A stretch of 33,227 bases of DNA from an uncultured Clostridia bacterium (GTDB lineage Bacteria; Bacillota; Clostridia; TANB77; CAG-508). This document shows, one piece after another, positions 1 to 6,951 of this stretch. Below the pieces are notes generated by a model. The model saw only the letters and a list, made by a program, of their open reading frames with translations. It was not told the DNA's origin and did not search any database. The first letter of the stretch is position 1; every line of letters starts with the position of its first letter. The translations under genes and the position numbers were made by a program. The DNA lies in NCBI GenBank assembly GCA_947628425.1, contig CANQZV010000010.1, positions 1-33,227 on the forward strand. The letters run 5' to 3'.

Positions 1-4
1 AATT

Positions 5-34
5 TAGCCCTAAAAAACTAAATTTTTAGGGCTA
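5..34. terminator. Stem-loop at the window edge
   Basis: A 12-bp stem (TAGCCCTAAAAA at 5-16 pairing with 23-34) closes a 6-nt loop. It looks like an intrinsic terminator, but no clear T-run follows on the plus strand and the minus-strand flank is cut off by the window, so its direction is unclear. Confidence 0.35.
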
Positions 35-96
35 ATGTTTAAAAAATTTTGGGACATTTTCAAAAATCATTGACACAATATTAATTAAAATTAAAA

Positions 97-130
97 AATC
101 ACGCTACTGTTGCGAACAGTAAACGTGATT
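97..130 (-). terminator. Terminator after the LPxTG/DUF2628 pair
   Basis: AATCACG (97-103) pairs with CGTGATT (124-130), and an inner ACTGTT-GCG-AACAGT hairpin lies at 106-120. Read on the minus strand the stem runs straight into TTTTTT, as expected of an intrinsic terminator for the gene ending at 246. A weaker hairpin, AACCAT/ATGGTT (158-175), lies between. Nothing else is seen in the 245 bp before the gene. Confidence 0.6.
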
Positions 131-245
131 GATTTATAAATTAATTTTACTGCAAGCAACCATTATTTTATGGTTACTTTAATTATCTACTATCATTATA
201 TTATAATTTTACTTTTGTAAAATGCTTCGTTTTTTGTACATATAG

Positions 246-1208
246 TTAAAATTCAAGTGTTTGTAATATTTCTAAAACTTGAGCTTGATTGTTATCTAAT
301 ATTTCTTTCGATTTTGCTCCAGTTACAATTGCACAAACCTTAGAATCTTTAATATTTAATATGATATATTCTCTCATACTAATTTCATTTTTTGAAATAT
401 CAAATAGTACATAATATTTGTCATTCTTTAATAGATATTCCGTATCTTGCCAATTAACTTTAAATCCACTTGCAGAAGCTTGATATTTAAAAGTAGATTC
501 TAGTAAATTATATATTTTCTCTCTGTTTTCACGATTAGAATAATCTAAATTTTCATTTTCTATACTTTCTACTTCTGCTACAGTTACTAATACACCTGAT
601 TTATTATTAATAATACCTTTTTGAGTTCCTCCTTCGGGTAATGGAACTTCTTGCTCTTTCCATTCATTGTTATATTTTATTACTGCACCATTATAGGAAT
701 AGTAGTTATATTCATTTTGATTAATCAAAGTAGGTACACTTATTATATTATTATTTAAACTTTCTGATGCACTATCAAATATTCTCATGCCCATACTTAG
801 CATTAGTATAATGAATAATACAAGTGGCACAATGATAATAGATACTATTGAGGTTCCACCCTTCTTTTTAAATTCTTCCTCTGTCATTGTTTCTGTATTT
901 AATTTTTCTATTTTTCTATGAATATGTATTTTGTATAAGGGGTAAAATGCAAATCCCCATACAATAAAGCAAATTAAAGATACCATTATATTTTTAACAT
1001 AATTTGCTATTATACTTTGTATAATAAAAGATACAATTGCTATTAAATACATTTTTCTATATAATAAATAAAAAAAAGTGAATAACATACAGTATATATT
1101 AAAACTAAATTTTTTGTTCATTTTTTTATAGATGATATCCGCATTGTTTCCTATAAACTTTTTTATCTTTTGTTCTTCTATATTTTCTTTATTTAATTCT
1201 TCTTCCAT
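246..1208 (-). CDS. DUF2628-like membrane protein with extracytoplasmic C-terminal domain
   Basis: This is a 320-residue membrane protein of unknown function. An N-terminal cytoplasmic stretch is followed by a hydrophobic block with the motif WLLYRKMY-like 'LLYRKMYL' (about residues 48-55), which recalls DUF2628 membrane proteins. Further membrane segments lie at about 56-95 and 120-140. The remaining 175 residues would lie outside the cell and contain no recognised motif. The gene follows the LPxTG gene by 26 bp on the same strand, so the two probably share the promoter at 2352-2380. The start has a purine-rich site (GGAAGAGGG) upstream. The DUF2628 link is from memory of the family pattern; the function is unknown. 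Confidence 0.75.
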   Translation of the reverse strand: MEEELNKENIEEQKIKKFIGNNADIIYKKMNKKFSFNIYCMLFTFFYLLYRKMYLIAIVSFIIQSIIANYVKNIMVSLICFIVWGFAFYPLYKIHIHRKIEKLNTETMTEEEFKKKGGTSIVSIIIVPLVLFIILMLSMGMRIFDSASESLNNNIISVPTLINQNEYNYYSYNGAVIKYNNEWKEQEVPLPEGGTQKGIINNKSGVLVTVAEVESIENENLDYSNRENREKIYNLLESTFKYQASASGFKVNWQDTEYLLKNDKYYVLFDISKNEISMREYIILNIKDSKVCAIVTGAKSKEILDNNQAQVLEILQTLEF

Positions 1209-1234
1209 TTGTTTTTCCCTCTTCCTATTTAATT

Positions 1235-2296
1235 TTAGTATATATCTCTATATTTTTTTATCTTTATTCCAATATATATAATGCAGATAATAGCTGCAAT
1301 ACTTGCGATAAAAGCAATATTACGTAGTCCGGTTTGTGGTAATTTTCCTTTTGCAACTGTATTATCTGTTTCTTGTTCTTTTGGTTGGTTAATTATATTA
1401 TTTTTTTGTGCTACTGGTGGTTTATTTGTATTTTCTTCTTTCTTTGGTGGAGTTTCCTCTTCAATGTAATCCCATGCAATTATGTCCCTATCCACTAAAT
1501 CAGTACTTTCATTGATATGCCCCATTCCTTGGTATAATTCTACATCCTCTATTGGATAATACTTTCCATTTTCATCGTCTACTTTTAAATACGCATAGTA
1601 AAACTTATTTGCTACTAAATTCATAGATTTTGTAATTGTTTTACTTGTTCCTAAAGACATTTTTTCGTTATAAATAGAATCTGCTGATATTGCATAAGTT
1701 AATAGCCTTTGCATAGAATTAGTTTCTCCATTTTTAATGGCTTTTAAAATAGAGTTATCAGTAACTATTCCTATTTTTACACTAACCTTTCTATTCTCAT
1801 TTCCTAATGGTTCCCAGCAAGATATCAGTGTATTATCATTACTAAAAGATGCAAAAATTCTATCTCCAAGAGCATTTTGTGTTTTCCTATCTATTTTTTT
1901 TGCCTCTACTACTATTTTAGGCACAAATTTACTATCTAGTTCACAAATCCAAATATAAATATCTCCATTTTCTGCTACTATATCATTTAAATCAGAAATT
2001 TCATTATTCACCATCGTTTTGTTCCAAATATTGTTTATATCTATGCTTTCCAAATCTGTAACGGTTAATTTCTCATCTTTGTTGTGTGAAACGTGTATAT
2101 AATAATCATTTCCTTCTATGAAATTTACATTTTTTACTTTTAAATTATAAAATTCTGTCCACTCAAAAGCAATTTTACTTACATCTGCCCTTTTAGCAGT
2201 ATCTGCTCCTACTTCTGTTGCATAACAAATAGAAAATAGTCCCAACATAATTAAAATAAAACTAAATGACGTAAAATATTTAATTAGTTTTTTCAT
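1235..2296 (-). CDS. LPxTG-anchored cell-surface protein
   Basis: This is a 353-residue secreted protein that should be covalently attached to peptidoglycan by a sortase. The signal peptide covers residues 1-26, with a hydrophobic core ending in CYA. The C-terminus has the full sorting signal: LPQTG, a hydrophobic stretch (IAFIASIAAIICIIYIGI) and a basic tail (KIKKYRDIY). A proline, glutamate and lysine-rich linker (about residues 275-315) precedes it, as is usual for a wall-spanning segment. The roughly 240-residue body is not a domain I recognise. It is the first gene of a two-gene operon and is divergent from an XRE regulator. The promoter and operator-like repeats in the shared spacer suggest repression by that regulator. 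A sortase gene is present at 15141-15917, but nothing shows that it is the matching enzyme. Confidence 0.85.
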   Translation of the reverse strand: MKKLIKYFTSFSFILIMLGLFSICYATEVGADTAKRADVSKIAFEWTEFYNLKVKNVNFIEGNDYYIHVSHNKDEKLTVTDLESIDINNIWNKTMVNNEISDLNDIVAENGDIYIWICELDSKFVPKIVVEAKKIDRKTQNALGDRIFASFSNDNTLISCWEPLGNENRKVSVKIGIVTDNSILKAIKNGETNSMQRLLTYAISADSIYNEKMSLGTSKTITKSMNLVANKFYYAYLKVDDENGKYYPIEDVELYQGMGHINESTDLVDRDIIAWDYIEEETPPKKEENTNKPPVAQKNNIINQPKEQETDNTVAKGKLPQTGLRNIAFIASIAAIICIIYIGIKIKKYRDIY

Positions 2297-2326
2297 TTGA
2301 AATCTCTCCTTTTTTGATATTTTATT

Positions 2327-2340
2327 AACGATTTTTCGTT
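2327..2340. promoter_or_regulatory. Operator-like palindrome, copy 1
   Basis: AACGATTTTTCGTT is a dyad (AACGA-N4-TCGTT) placed just after the predicted start of the leftward transcript. The same motif recurs twice on the other side of the promoter, next to the XRE regulator gene. This is the arrangement expected of an autoregulated divergent repressor. Confidence 0.6.
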
Positions 2341-2351
2341 GATTTAAGTTT

Positions 2352-2380
2352 ATTATATATAAATCAACATTTTAAGTCAA
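2352..2380 (-). promoter_or_regulatory. Sigma-A promoter of the LPxTG operon
   Basis: On the minus strand, TTGACT (-35, plus coordinates 2375-2380), a 17-bp spacer and a consensus TATAAT (-10, 2352-2357) precede the surface-protein gene. Transcription should start near 2345. Operator copy 1 (2327-2340) lies just downstream of that start. The spacer also contains a 9-bp inverted repeat (GTTGATTTA at 2338-2346 and its complement at 2360-2368) spanning the -10. Confidence 0.75.
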
Positions 2381-2388
2381 TAGTCTTT

Positions 2389-2416
2389 AACGATTTTTCG
2401 TCAACGTTTTTTCGTT
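2389..2416. promoter_or_regulatory. Operator-like palindrome, tandem copies 2 and 3
   Basis: AACGATTTTTCGTC (2389-2402) and AACGTTTTTTCGTT (2403-2416) abut exactly with a 14-bp period. They lie just upstream of a TATACT -10 box (2425-2430) for the XRE gene, so binding here should block that promoter. Confidence 0.6.
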
Positions 2417-2457
2417 ACTTTTGCTATACTTTTTCTAGAATAAAAAAAGGAGGAATT

Positions 2458-2694
2458 ATGGAACTTTCTCAAGCTGTGAAAATAAGAATTTTAAAGCTAG
2501 CAGAAAAAAAGAAAATATCACTGCATCAGTTATCTCTTAATGCAGGAATTCCTTATTCCACCTTAAATAGTTTTATGAATGGAAAATGTAAAAGTCCAAA
2601 TCTTGCAACCATTTTACATATATGTGAAGGATTTGGTATAGAATTAAATGAATTTTTTTTGGATACAATTTTTAAGGATGTAGAAGAAGATTAA
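2458..2694 (+). CDS. Small XRE-family transcriptional regulator
   Basis: This 78-residue DNA-binding protein is essentially one helix-turn-helix domain of the Xre/Cro type. Residues about 8-65 show the usual pattern of a first helix (VKIRILKLAEKKKIS), the turn 'SLHQLSLNAGIPYSTLNSFMNGK' in two parts, and the later helices around 'ATILHICEGFGIELNEFF'. It has a strong ribosome-binding site (AAAGGAGG, about 2446-2453) and a -10 box TATACT at 2425-2430. It is transcribed away from the LPxTG operon. The repeated dyads in the spacer make it the likely repressor of itself and of that operon, which is an inference from position. Confidence 0.85.
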   Translation: MELSQAVKIRILKLAEKKKISLHQLSLNAGIPYSTLNSFMNGKCKSPNLATILHICEGFGIELNEFFLDTIFKDVEED

Positions 2695-2701
2695 ATAAAG
2701 T

Positions 2702-2847
2702 ATGAAAAAAGAGAATGCTTATACCTATGGCCTAGGAATGTCAGATAATGGTTATCATATCACATTACAAAAATAGGAGAAGCAATCCTATCAACTTCAC
2801 AACGAAATGAAATAGATAAAATTATAAATAAATATTTTGGTAAATAA
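2702..2847 (+). pseudogene. Frameshifted small ORF downstream of the XRE regulator
   Basis: An ATG 7 bp after the regulator stop opens a 24-codon frame that ends in a TAG right after an A5 run (CAAAAATAG, about 2767-2775). The next frame continues with a plausible sequence ending 'EIDKIINKYFGK' at a TAA (2845-2847). One more A in the run would give a single 48-residue protein. This is either a real one-base deletion, a slippery tract giving phase variation, or a sequencing error. The product is not recognised. Confidence 0.45.
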
Positions 2848-2891
2848 AATGGAATCATCAATTCTGTTTTATAATTAAATAAATTATATAT

Positions 2892-2936
2892 AATATGAGC
2901 AAAATATACCATTTATAATGCTCATATTATTTTTTT
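2892..2936 (+). terminator. Intrinsic terminator of the XRE transcript
   Basis: AATATGAGC (2892-2900) pairs with GCTCATATT (2920-2928) and is followed by ATTTTTTT. It closes the rightward regulator transcript. Confidence 0.7.
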
Positions 2937-2995
2937 GACTTTCATTTTTTTATAATTTCTCTAGAAAATGAAAAAGAGGTCATACTAAAATAGTG

Positions 2996-3293
2996 TTATA
3001 ATCTTGTTGCAAATATTCCTATAATAAATCCAATAACATTTCCCAAACTACTAAGCCTTCCTCTATATAAACTATTTGCTTCTGGTAGCAATTCTCCTGA
3101 AACAATATATAACATTGCTCCACCTGCAAATGCCAAACACATAGCTATAATTTGTTCTGATATACTGCCTACTAATGCTCCAAAAAATGCACCTATTCCT
3201 GTTGTAACACCAGACATTATTATGTAAAAAATGATTTTTGGTGTTTTCATTCCTCCATTCTTCATTGGAACACCCATTGATATTCCTTCTGGT
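2996..3293 (-). pseudogene. zupT: 3' part of a split ZIP metal transporter gene (zupT-like)
   Basis: This is the C-terminal 95 or so codons of a ZIP-family divalent-metal (zinc) transporter. The native sequence begins in the attL core (PEGISMGVPM) and contains two or three membrane helices, including the 'GELLPEANS' motif typical of late ZIP helices. Upstream, in the element, the frame meets a TAG four codons before the native part, so this fragment has no proper start; the ATG at 3277 is an internal methionine. The 5' part lies at 10028-10485. Joining the two at the 9-bp repeat gives an intact 248-codon ZIP protein with no gap or overlap. In the present state the transporter cannot be made whole. 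Confidence 0.9.
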
Positions 3294-3310
3294 TGATTCT
3301 AAAGTAGAAC
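3278..3310. promoter_or_regulatory. attL of the element
   Basis: The bacterial half-site TGATATT (3278-3284) is followed by the core CCTTCTGGT (3285-3293) and the element arm TGATTCTAAAGTAGAAC (3294-3310). Comparison with attR places the strand exchange within the 9-bp core. The dyad centres of the rebuilt attB and attP both fall between core bases 4 and 5, which suggests TC (3288-3289) as the crossover dinucleotide. Confidence 0.85.
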
Positions 3311-3356
3311 ATTTAGTAAGCTGATAAAGTTTGAATCCATAATTTTTATAATTTTA

Positions 3357-3782
3357 CTAACTTAAATATTTTAGCATTTGCTCTGGGTATATTTTTAATT
3401 CTTTATTTGTGAATTTATCTATATCTATCCACATTGCATAAAATTCAGAATTGCTATCAATGACATGATATCTTTCTTTGTAATCTTCATCTTTTATATT
3501 AACTTCATAGAATAATATCAATTCATGTCCTTCTTTTCCATTATAAGTAAATATATTTTCACAAATACCTAAAAATTTTCCTACATTGATGTTCATTTTA
3601 ACTTCTTCTTTAAATTCTCTTTTTAATGCATCTACACTTTTTTCTAAGAAATCTATACCTCCACCTATACATCTATAAAACACTTCATTCTTAATTTTGT
3701 CATATCCTTCACTAACCAATATTTTATTATTTTTTCTGGCTATTCCAAGAACAATAGGACGTATTTCTTTAAACTTATTCAT
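3357..3782 (-). CDS. Nudix hydrolase
   Basis: This 141-residue soluble enzyme should hydrolyse a nucleoside diphosphate linked to another group, using a divalent metal. The Nudix box is complete: G41, E47 after five residues, then seven residues to R55-E56-x-x-E59-E60 (REFKEEV). The length is normal for a single-domain Nudix protein and the substrate cannot be predicted. It lies at the left end of the element, reading toward attL, with a purine-rich AAGGAAGG about 10 nt before its ATG. A 566-bp gap separates it from the next gene. Its role in the element is unknown; nucleotide-pool or signal cleavage are only possibilities. Confidence 0.85.
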   Translation of the reverse strand: MNKFKEIRPIVLGIARKNNKILVSEGYDKIKNEVFYRCIGGGIDFLEKSVDALKREFKEEVKMNINVGKFLGICENIFTYNGKEGHELILFYEVNIKDEDYKERYHVIDSNSEFYAMWIDIDKFTNKELKIYPEQMLKYLS

Positions 3783-4224
3783 ATCATTTTTTCCTTCCTT
3801 CTTTATATATTAGATTTTATTATACCAAAGAGGAAGTCATATTACAATACAATATTACAACACTTAATAAAGTTAAGTACTTTTTGTACTGATTAAATTG
3901 CTTATATTTTAGGAAATAGTACAAAAAAACATATGGCATAAGTCATACGTTTTTGATAAAAATATTACAGTATTAAATACAAGATTATCTTGTTAAAATA
4001 ATAATAATTTTTTTTAAAATAAGCATTATTATTGTACTAATTTTCATAAAAATAAGCCATTTTTAATAAAAAAACTTCACCTTTCATTTACTTGTCTTAC
4101 AGTAGCCAAATGTAGGGAATTTTAGTATTTTTTTTAAACAATTTTTTCGACAGTGTTTAAAGCCATGAAAGTGTTGAAAAGATCAACTGTTTTGAAGCTT
4201 ATGTACTTACTTAAAATGTACGGA

Positions 4225-4263
4225 GGTAAGTATGTGATAGCGAAAGCTATCGCATATCTTGCC
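4225..4263. other. Long stem-loop with GAAA tetraloop
   Basis: The 5' arm GGTAAGTATGTGATAGC (4225-4241) and the 3' arm GCTATCGCATATCTTGCC (4246-4263) form 17 base pairs with G-T wobbles and one bulged T around a GAAA loop (4242-4245). On the plus strand only a broken T-tract follows (ATGTTTTATTTTAT), so it is a weak terminator at best. It lies 20 bp upstream of the -35 of the peptidase gene. Confidence 0.6.
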
Positions 4264-4282
4264 ATGTTTTATTTTATATATA

Positions 4283-4311
4283 TTTACAATCTTTACATTA
4301 TACATTATAAT
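4283..4311 (+). promoter_or_regulatory. Promoter of the DUF3267-like gene
   Basis: TTTACA (4283-4288), a 17-bp spacer and TATAAT (4306-4311) stand 37 bp before the start codon. Confidence 0.65.
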
Positions 4312-4348
4312 AATTGTGAAAAATAATTATGAATGTGAGTTGTAAAAA

Positions 4349-4912
4349 ATGAAATTACATTTTTCTGGAAAATATGATGGAAACGAAAGTAATTTGCCCC
4401 ATAAAGAGCATCCTAAAAATTATATTCCATTTAAAGAAATTAAAGATATGAAAACATTTTCTCGTATTATGAATATCGTATGTATTTTAGTTATATTCCT
4501 AACATTCATTATAATATATTTAAGAACAAATTCATTAAATATAAATTTAATCGGTATTATATTATCATTTTTTTGTCTATTTTTACATGAACTTTTACAT
4601 GCTTTGATTTTTCACGAAGATGTATATTTATACTACAGTTTGAGTTCTGGTTTAATGTTTGTAGTTGGAACAGAAGATATGAGTAAAACCAAATATATAA
4701 TAATGAGCTTATTTCCAAATATTATTTTGGGATTTATTCCCTTTACTCTATTTTTGATTAATCCTAGTCTTTCTGTTTTAGGAACATTGGGAGCAATCTG
4801 CATTTCAATGGGGGTTGGAGATTATTATAATATTTTTTTAGCATTAACACAAATGCCAAAAGGAAGTAAAACATACTTGTCCGGTATGCATTCCTATTGG
4901 TATATGCCATGA
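4349..4912 (+). CDS. DUF3267-like integral-membrane zinc peptidase
   Basis: This 187-residue protein has about four membrane helices and a zincin motif HELLH at residues 80-84 within the second helix (H80, E81, H84). D158 in the motif GVGDYYN, in the last hydrophobic region, is a likely third metal ligand. The pattern matches putative membrane zincins of the DUF3267 family, which resemble site-2 proteases; the substrate is unknown. It has its own consensus promoter but a weak ribosome-binding site. It is convergent with the subtilase lipoprotein gene, and the two share a bidirectional terminator. Two proteases plus a toxin and immunity pair in one small element is notable, but a functional link is only an inference. 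Confidence 0.8.
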   Translation: MKLHFSGKYDGNESNLPHKEHPKNYIPFKEIKDMKTFSRIMNIVCILVIFLTFIIIYLRTNSLNINLIGIILSFFCLFLHELLHALIFHEDVYLYYSLSSGLMFVVGTEDMSKTKYIIMSLFPNIILGFIPFTLFLINPSLSVLGTLGAICISMGVGDYYNIFLALTQMPKGSKTYLSGMHSYWYMP

Positions 4913-4923
4913 CTTGAACTAAG

Positions 4924-4949
4924 AAAAGAGTTGATTATCCAACTCTTTT
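4924..4949. terminator. Bidirectional terminator between convergent genes
   Basis: AAAAGAGTTG (4924-4933) pairs with CAACTCTTTT (4940-4949) around a 6-nt loop. The T-rich arm on either strand suits termination of both the peptidase gene and the lipoprotein gene, which stops at 4956. Confidence 0.65.
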
Positions 4950-4955
4950 CCATAG

Positions 4956-5618
4956 TTAATTTTCCCGTATGTCTTTAAGAATCTCAAAAACATCATTGTT
5001 TCCTTTTGAAAGTTCGTTTGTAATTCTGCCACAAACATATGCTGTTAACTCTGAACAGCTCATGTAATCTTCCATGTTCTCATAATCAAAGCTAATACTT
5101 GCATTAGTGTTGATACCATCTGAAACAGAGATTACCCCATCATACATTGCAGGATAACAAGTTAATTCAGAATTATTGATACAAGACGCAACAATAATAA
5201 TTTCTTTATCAATTGCTTCTTCTATCTTGTCTTTTAACTCTTTATCATCCTTTAATGTTGCAAAGCTCATACAGATTACATCTACATTATTTTGAATACA
5301 CCAGTCAATAGATAAAATAACATCTTTGATTTCTCCAGTCAATGTAGAATCCATAGCTGCTGCATAATAGATATCATAATATTTAGAATTATTTGTTATA
5401 ATATCTACAATTAAACTGCCATGTGTATCATCTTCAATTAAACTCTCCATAATCAAATCATTGATATTATTTATTTTATACTTTTTAACTGTTTCTTGTG
5501 AGATGCTAGTATCAATAACTCCAACTTTGATTTGCTTTCCTCCTGTATTGTTAGTACAAGAACAGAAGGAGAACAGCATGAATCCAATCAATATGATTGT
5601 GCTTAAAAACCGTTTCAT
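4956..5618 (-). CDS. Miniature subtilase-like (S8) lipoprotein
   Basis: This 220-residue predicted lipoprotein has an N-terminal signal ending in a cysteine pair (C19, C21; lipobox-like FCSC). The body follows the order of a subtilisin: D36 in VGVIDTS, H66 in DTHGS, an ICMSFA strand (about 115-120), oxyanion-hole Asn N148 in IVASCIN, and S189 in SCSELTAYVCG, which aligns with the usual GTSMATPHVAG. All three catalytic residues can be placed, but the glycines around the Ser and Asn motifs are replaced and the domain is short for the family (usually 250 or more). It may be a cut-down active protease or a binding protein. It lies downstream of the toxin and immunity genes on the same strand, past a strong stem-loop. 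The ribosome-binding site AGAAAGG is weak. Confidence 0.7.
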   Translation of the reverse strand: MKRFLSTIILIGFMLFSFCSCTNNTGGKQIKVGVIDTSISQETVKKYKINNINDLIMESLIEDDTHGSLIVDIITNNSKYYDIYYAAAMDSTLTGEIKDVILSIDWCIQNNVDVICMSFATLKDDKELKDKIEEAIDKEIIIVASCINNSELTCYPAMYDGVISVSDGINTNASISFDYENMEDYMSCSELTAYVCGRITNELSKGNNDVFEILKDIREN

Positions 5619-5644
5619 AGTGCTTCTATACCTTTCTTGAAATC

Positions 5645-5688
5645 AAAGGTGGGTAAGTGGTAAGTATTTTTCACTTACCCACCTTTTT
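5645..5688. terminator. Strong stem-loop between the immunity and lipoprotein genes
   Basis: AAAGGTGGGTAAGTG (5645-5659) pairs perfectly with CACTTACCCACCTTT (5672-5686) around a 12-nt loop. It is the longest perfect stem in the element. It follows the immunity gene by 10 bp and probably ends the toxin and immunity transcript or weakens read-through into the lipoprotein gene. The T-run is clearer on the plus strand (5684-5688). Confidence 0.7.
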
Positions 5689-5698
5689 AGATATTACA

Positions 5699-5980
5699 TT
5701 AGAAATACATGTAAGGCAAAGACTTGTCTTCGTCTCCCACGCTCAAGTATGGTTTAATGATTTTAGCTTTACATTCAGGTGAAGCTTCATTTAACCAGTC
5801 TATAATCACTTGAACGTCAAAACATTCATAATGTTGATGCTCTGGCCTTACTTTTGTATGCTTTCCATCTGTAAAATACCATTTTTCAAACGCTTTTTGG
5901 TATTCCTGAATGTTCTCGCCTAAAAAAGGTTTGAACTCAATCATTGCAACATACTGTGCAAAATCAATGTTGACTTTCAT
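5699..5980 (-). CDS. Putative immunity protein for the adjacent toxin
   Basis: This 93-residue, slightly acidic, soluble protein has no signal peptide and no motif I recognise. Its residues include several aromatic and acidic clusters (EKWYF, HYECFDVQ, DEDKSLPYMYF). It starts 9 bp after the stop of the secreted toxin candidate, with a strong AAGGAGGAG ribosome-binding site, so the two are tightly co-transcribed. A small cytoplasmic protein directly after a secreted toxin with a variable C-terminus is the classical arrangement of an immunity gene. The assignment rests on position and size only. Confidence 0.55.
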   Translation of the reverse strand: MKVNIDFAQYVAMIEFKPFLGENIQEYQKAFEKWYFTDGKHTKVRPEHQHYECFDVQVIIDWLNEASPECKAKIIKPYLSVGDEDKSLPYMYF

Positions 5981-5989
5981 ATCTCCTCC

Positions 5990-6841
5990 TTATTGTCCAT
6001 ACCAACAGTGTGGTTCATGTTTAGGATTATTCTTCCACTTAACACCTGTTGCATGGAAATGTGGGAAATTCCCATCTCCAGAATGATGACTACCATGTGG
6101 TGCTGCTCTTTTTCTTGGTGAAGCTGCTTTTGCTGCTTTTTGTGCGGCTTGTTGACCACTTGCAAAAACATCAAGTCCAGAACGAAGCCGGCTAACTGCT
6201 TGTGAGTATGATATTTGTTTTCCTATATACACAGTACCATTTACCAGTCTTGCTGAAAAATAATAATCTTTATTATCTTTCTTTGCTTTCTTGATTTTGG
6301 TAATAGCAGCAACAGCCACTTTCCGTTTTGCTGATGATGCAGCAGTAACATTTTTAGTAGTAATTTTGTTAGCGCGAATTTTGTTGATTGTATTAGCAAT
6401 GGAATCGGCTGCAATTTCTATAGCCGAAGTTGAAGCTTGAACAGCTTTGCTCAATCCAGCCACAATAACATCTTTCGCCGCATATACTACCGCAACAGTA
6501 CAGAATCCAACTGCAATTGTAGCTGTTGTAACTTGAGCTACAACTTTAGTTTCATAAGTGTTTTCTGCTTCACTCGACATAGAGACAAGCAAAACATCAT
6601 CCACCATCTGTACATCTAGTTTGTATCGTTCGTTTGCTATACTTAAATAACTTTCCTCAGTTTCTTTTAAGTACTCATACTGAACTACACAACCATCTAC
6701 CTCTTGTTTAGCCATCACTTTATCGGAGGTTTCGATAATAGTAGGCTCTGTTGTTTCTTCTGTTTGCGCAAATGCTGTAGTTGGAATTATAACTACTATC
6801 ATTACAATCGCTAACAGAACCGCTAAGATTTTCCGTGACAT
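5990..6841 (-). CDS. Secreted putative toxin with His-rich C-terminal domain
   Basis: This 283-residue exported protein has a clear signal peptide (residues 1-25, ending AFA). An acidic region to about residue 100 is followed by a hydrophobic segment (about 105-130, TIAVGFCTVAVVYAA), an Ala and Lys-rich helical stretch, and a C-terminal domain from about 190. The last 40 residues are rich in His, Gly, Trp and Cys (HGSHHSGDGNFPHFH, then HEPHCWYG). From memory, this style of ending is seen in SAR2788-type and other polymorphic-toxin C-termini, where it may form a metal or nuclease site. The ribosome-binding site AAAGGAG precedes the ATG. The gene is visibly richer in G and C than its neighbours, which suggests separate acquisition. 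The biochemical activity is unknown. Confidence 0.65.
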   Translation of the reverse strand: MSRKILAVLLAIVMIVVIIPTTAFAQTEETTEPTIIETSDKVMAKQEVDGCVVQYEYLKETEESYLSIANERYKLDVQMVDDVLLVSMSSEAENTYETKVVAQVTTATIAVGFCTVAVVYAAKDVIVAGLSKAVQASTSAIEIAADSIANTINKIRANKITTKNVTAASSAKRKVAVAAITKIKKAKKDNKDYYFSARLVNGTVYIGKQISYSQAVSRLRSGLDVFASGQQAAQKAAKAASPRKRAAPHGSHHSGDGNFPHFHATGVKWKNNPKHEPHCWYGQ

Positions 6842-6902
6842 GAAATTAATCTCCTTTCAAAATTTTTTCGGAAAATTATATATAAAGTGCTATTGCACGT
6901 TA

Positions 6903-6936
6903 TGTTAATATTAACACACATATATATAATTGTCAA
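6903..6936 (-). promoter_or_regulatory. Toxin promoter with a palindrome over the -10
   Basis: On the minus strand TTGACA (6931-6936), a 17-bp spacer and TAATAT (6908-6913) form the promoter. The -10 lies in the centre of the perfect palindrome TGTTAATATTAACA (6903-6916), a likely operator. A second short dyad, GTGC-TATT-GCAC (6887-6898), lies in the 5' leader. The XRE protein encoded at 7805-8062 is a candidate binder, by proximity only. Confidence 0.65.
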
Positions 6937-6951
6937 CATTTTACATTTTTT

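Larger units (their letters stand above)
3783..4348. other. 566-bp non-coding stretch with RNA-like secondary structure
   Basis: I find no convincing ORF here. It holds an AATAATAAT / ATTATTATT inverted repeat (about 4001-4036), a short hairpin GTTGA-AAAGA-TCAAC (about 4173-4187), the long stem-loop at 4225-4263 and the promoter of the next gene. The sequence from about 4170 to 4263 is richer in G and C than the rest of the gap, which suggests a structured RNA or a DNA site. Confidence 0.5.

Noticed and set aside
4225-4263. Group II intron domain V
   Set aside because: A GAAA loop is present, but the catalytic triad, the two-base bulge and any intron reverse transcriptase are missing.
5977-6174. 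65-codon minus-strand frame rich in His and Gln
   Set aside because: It overlaps the toxin's C-terminus in another frame, with no ribosome-binding site of its own.
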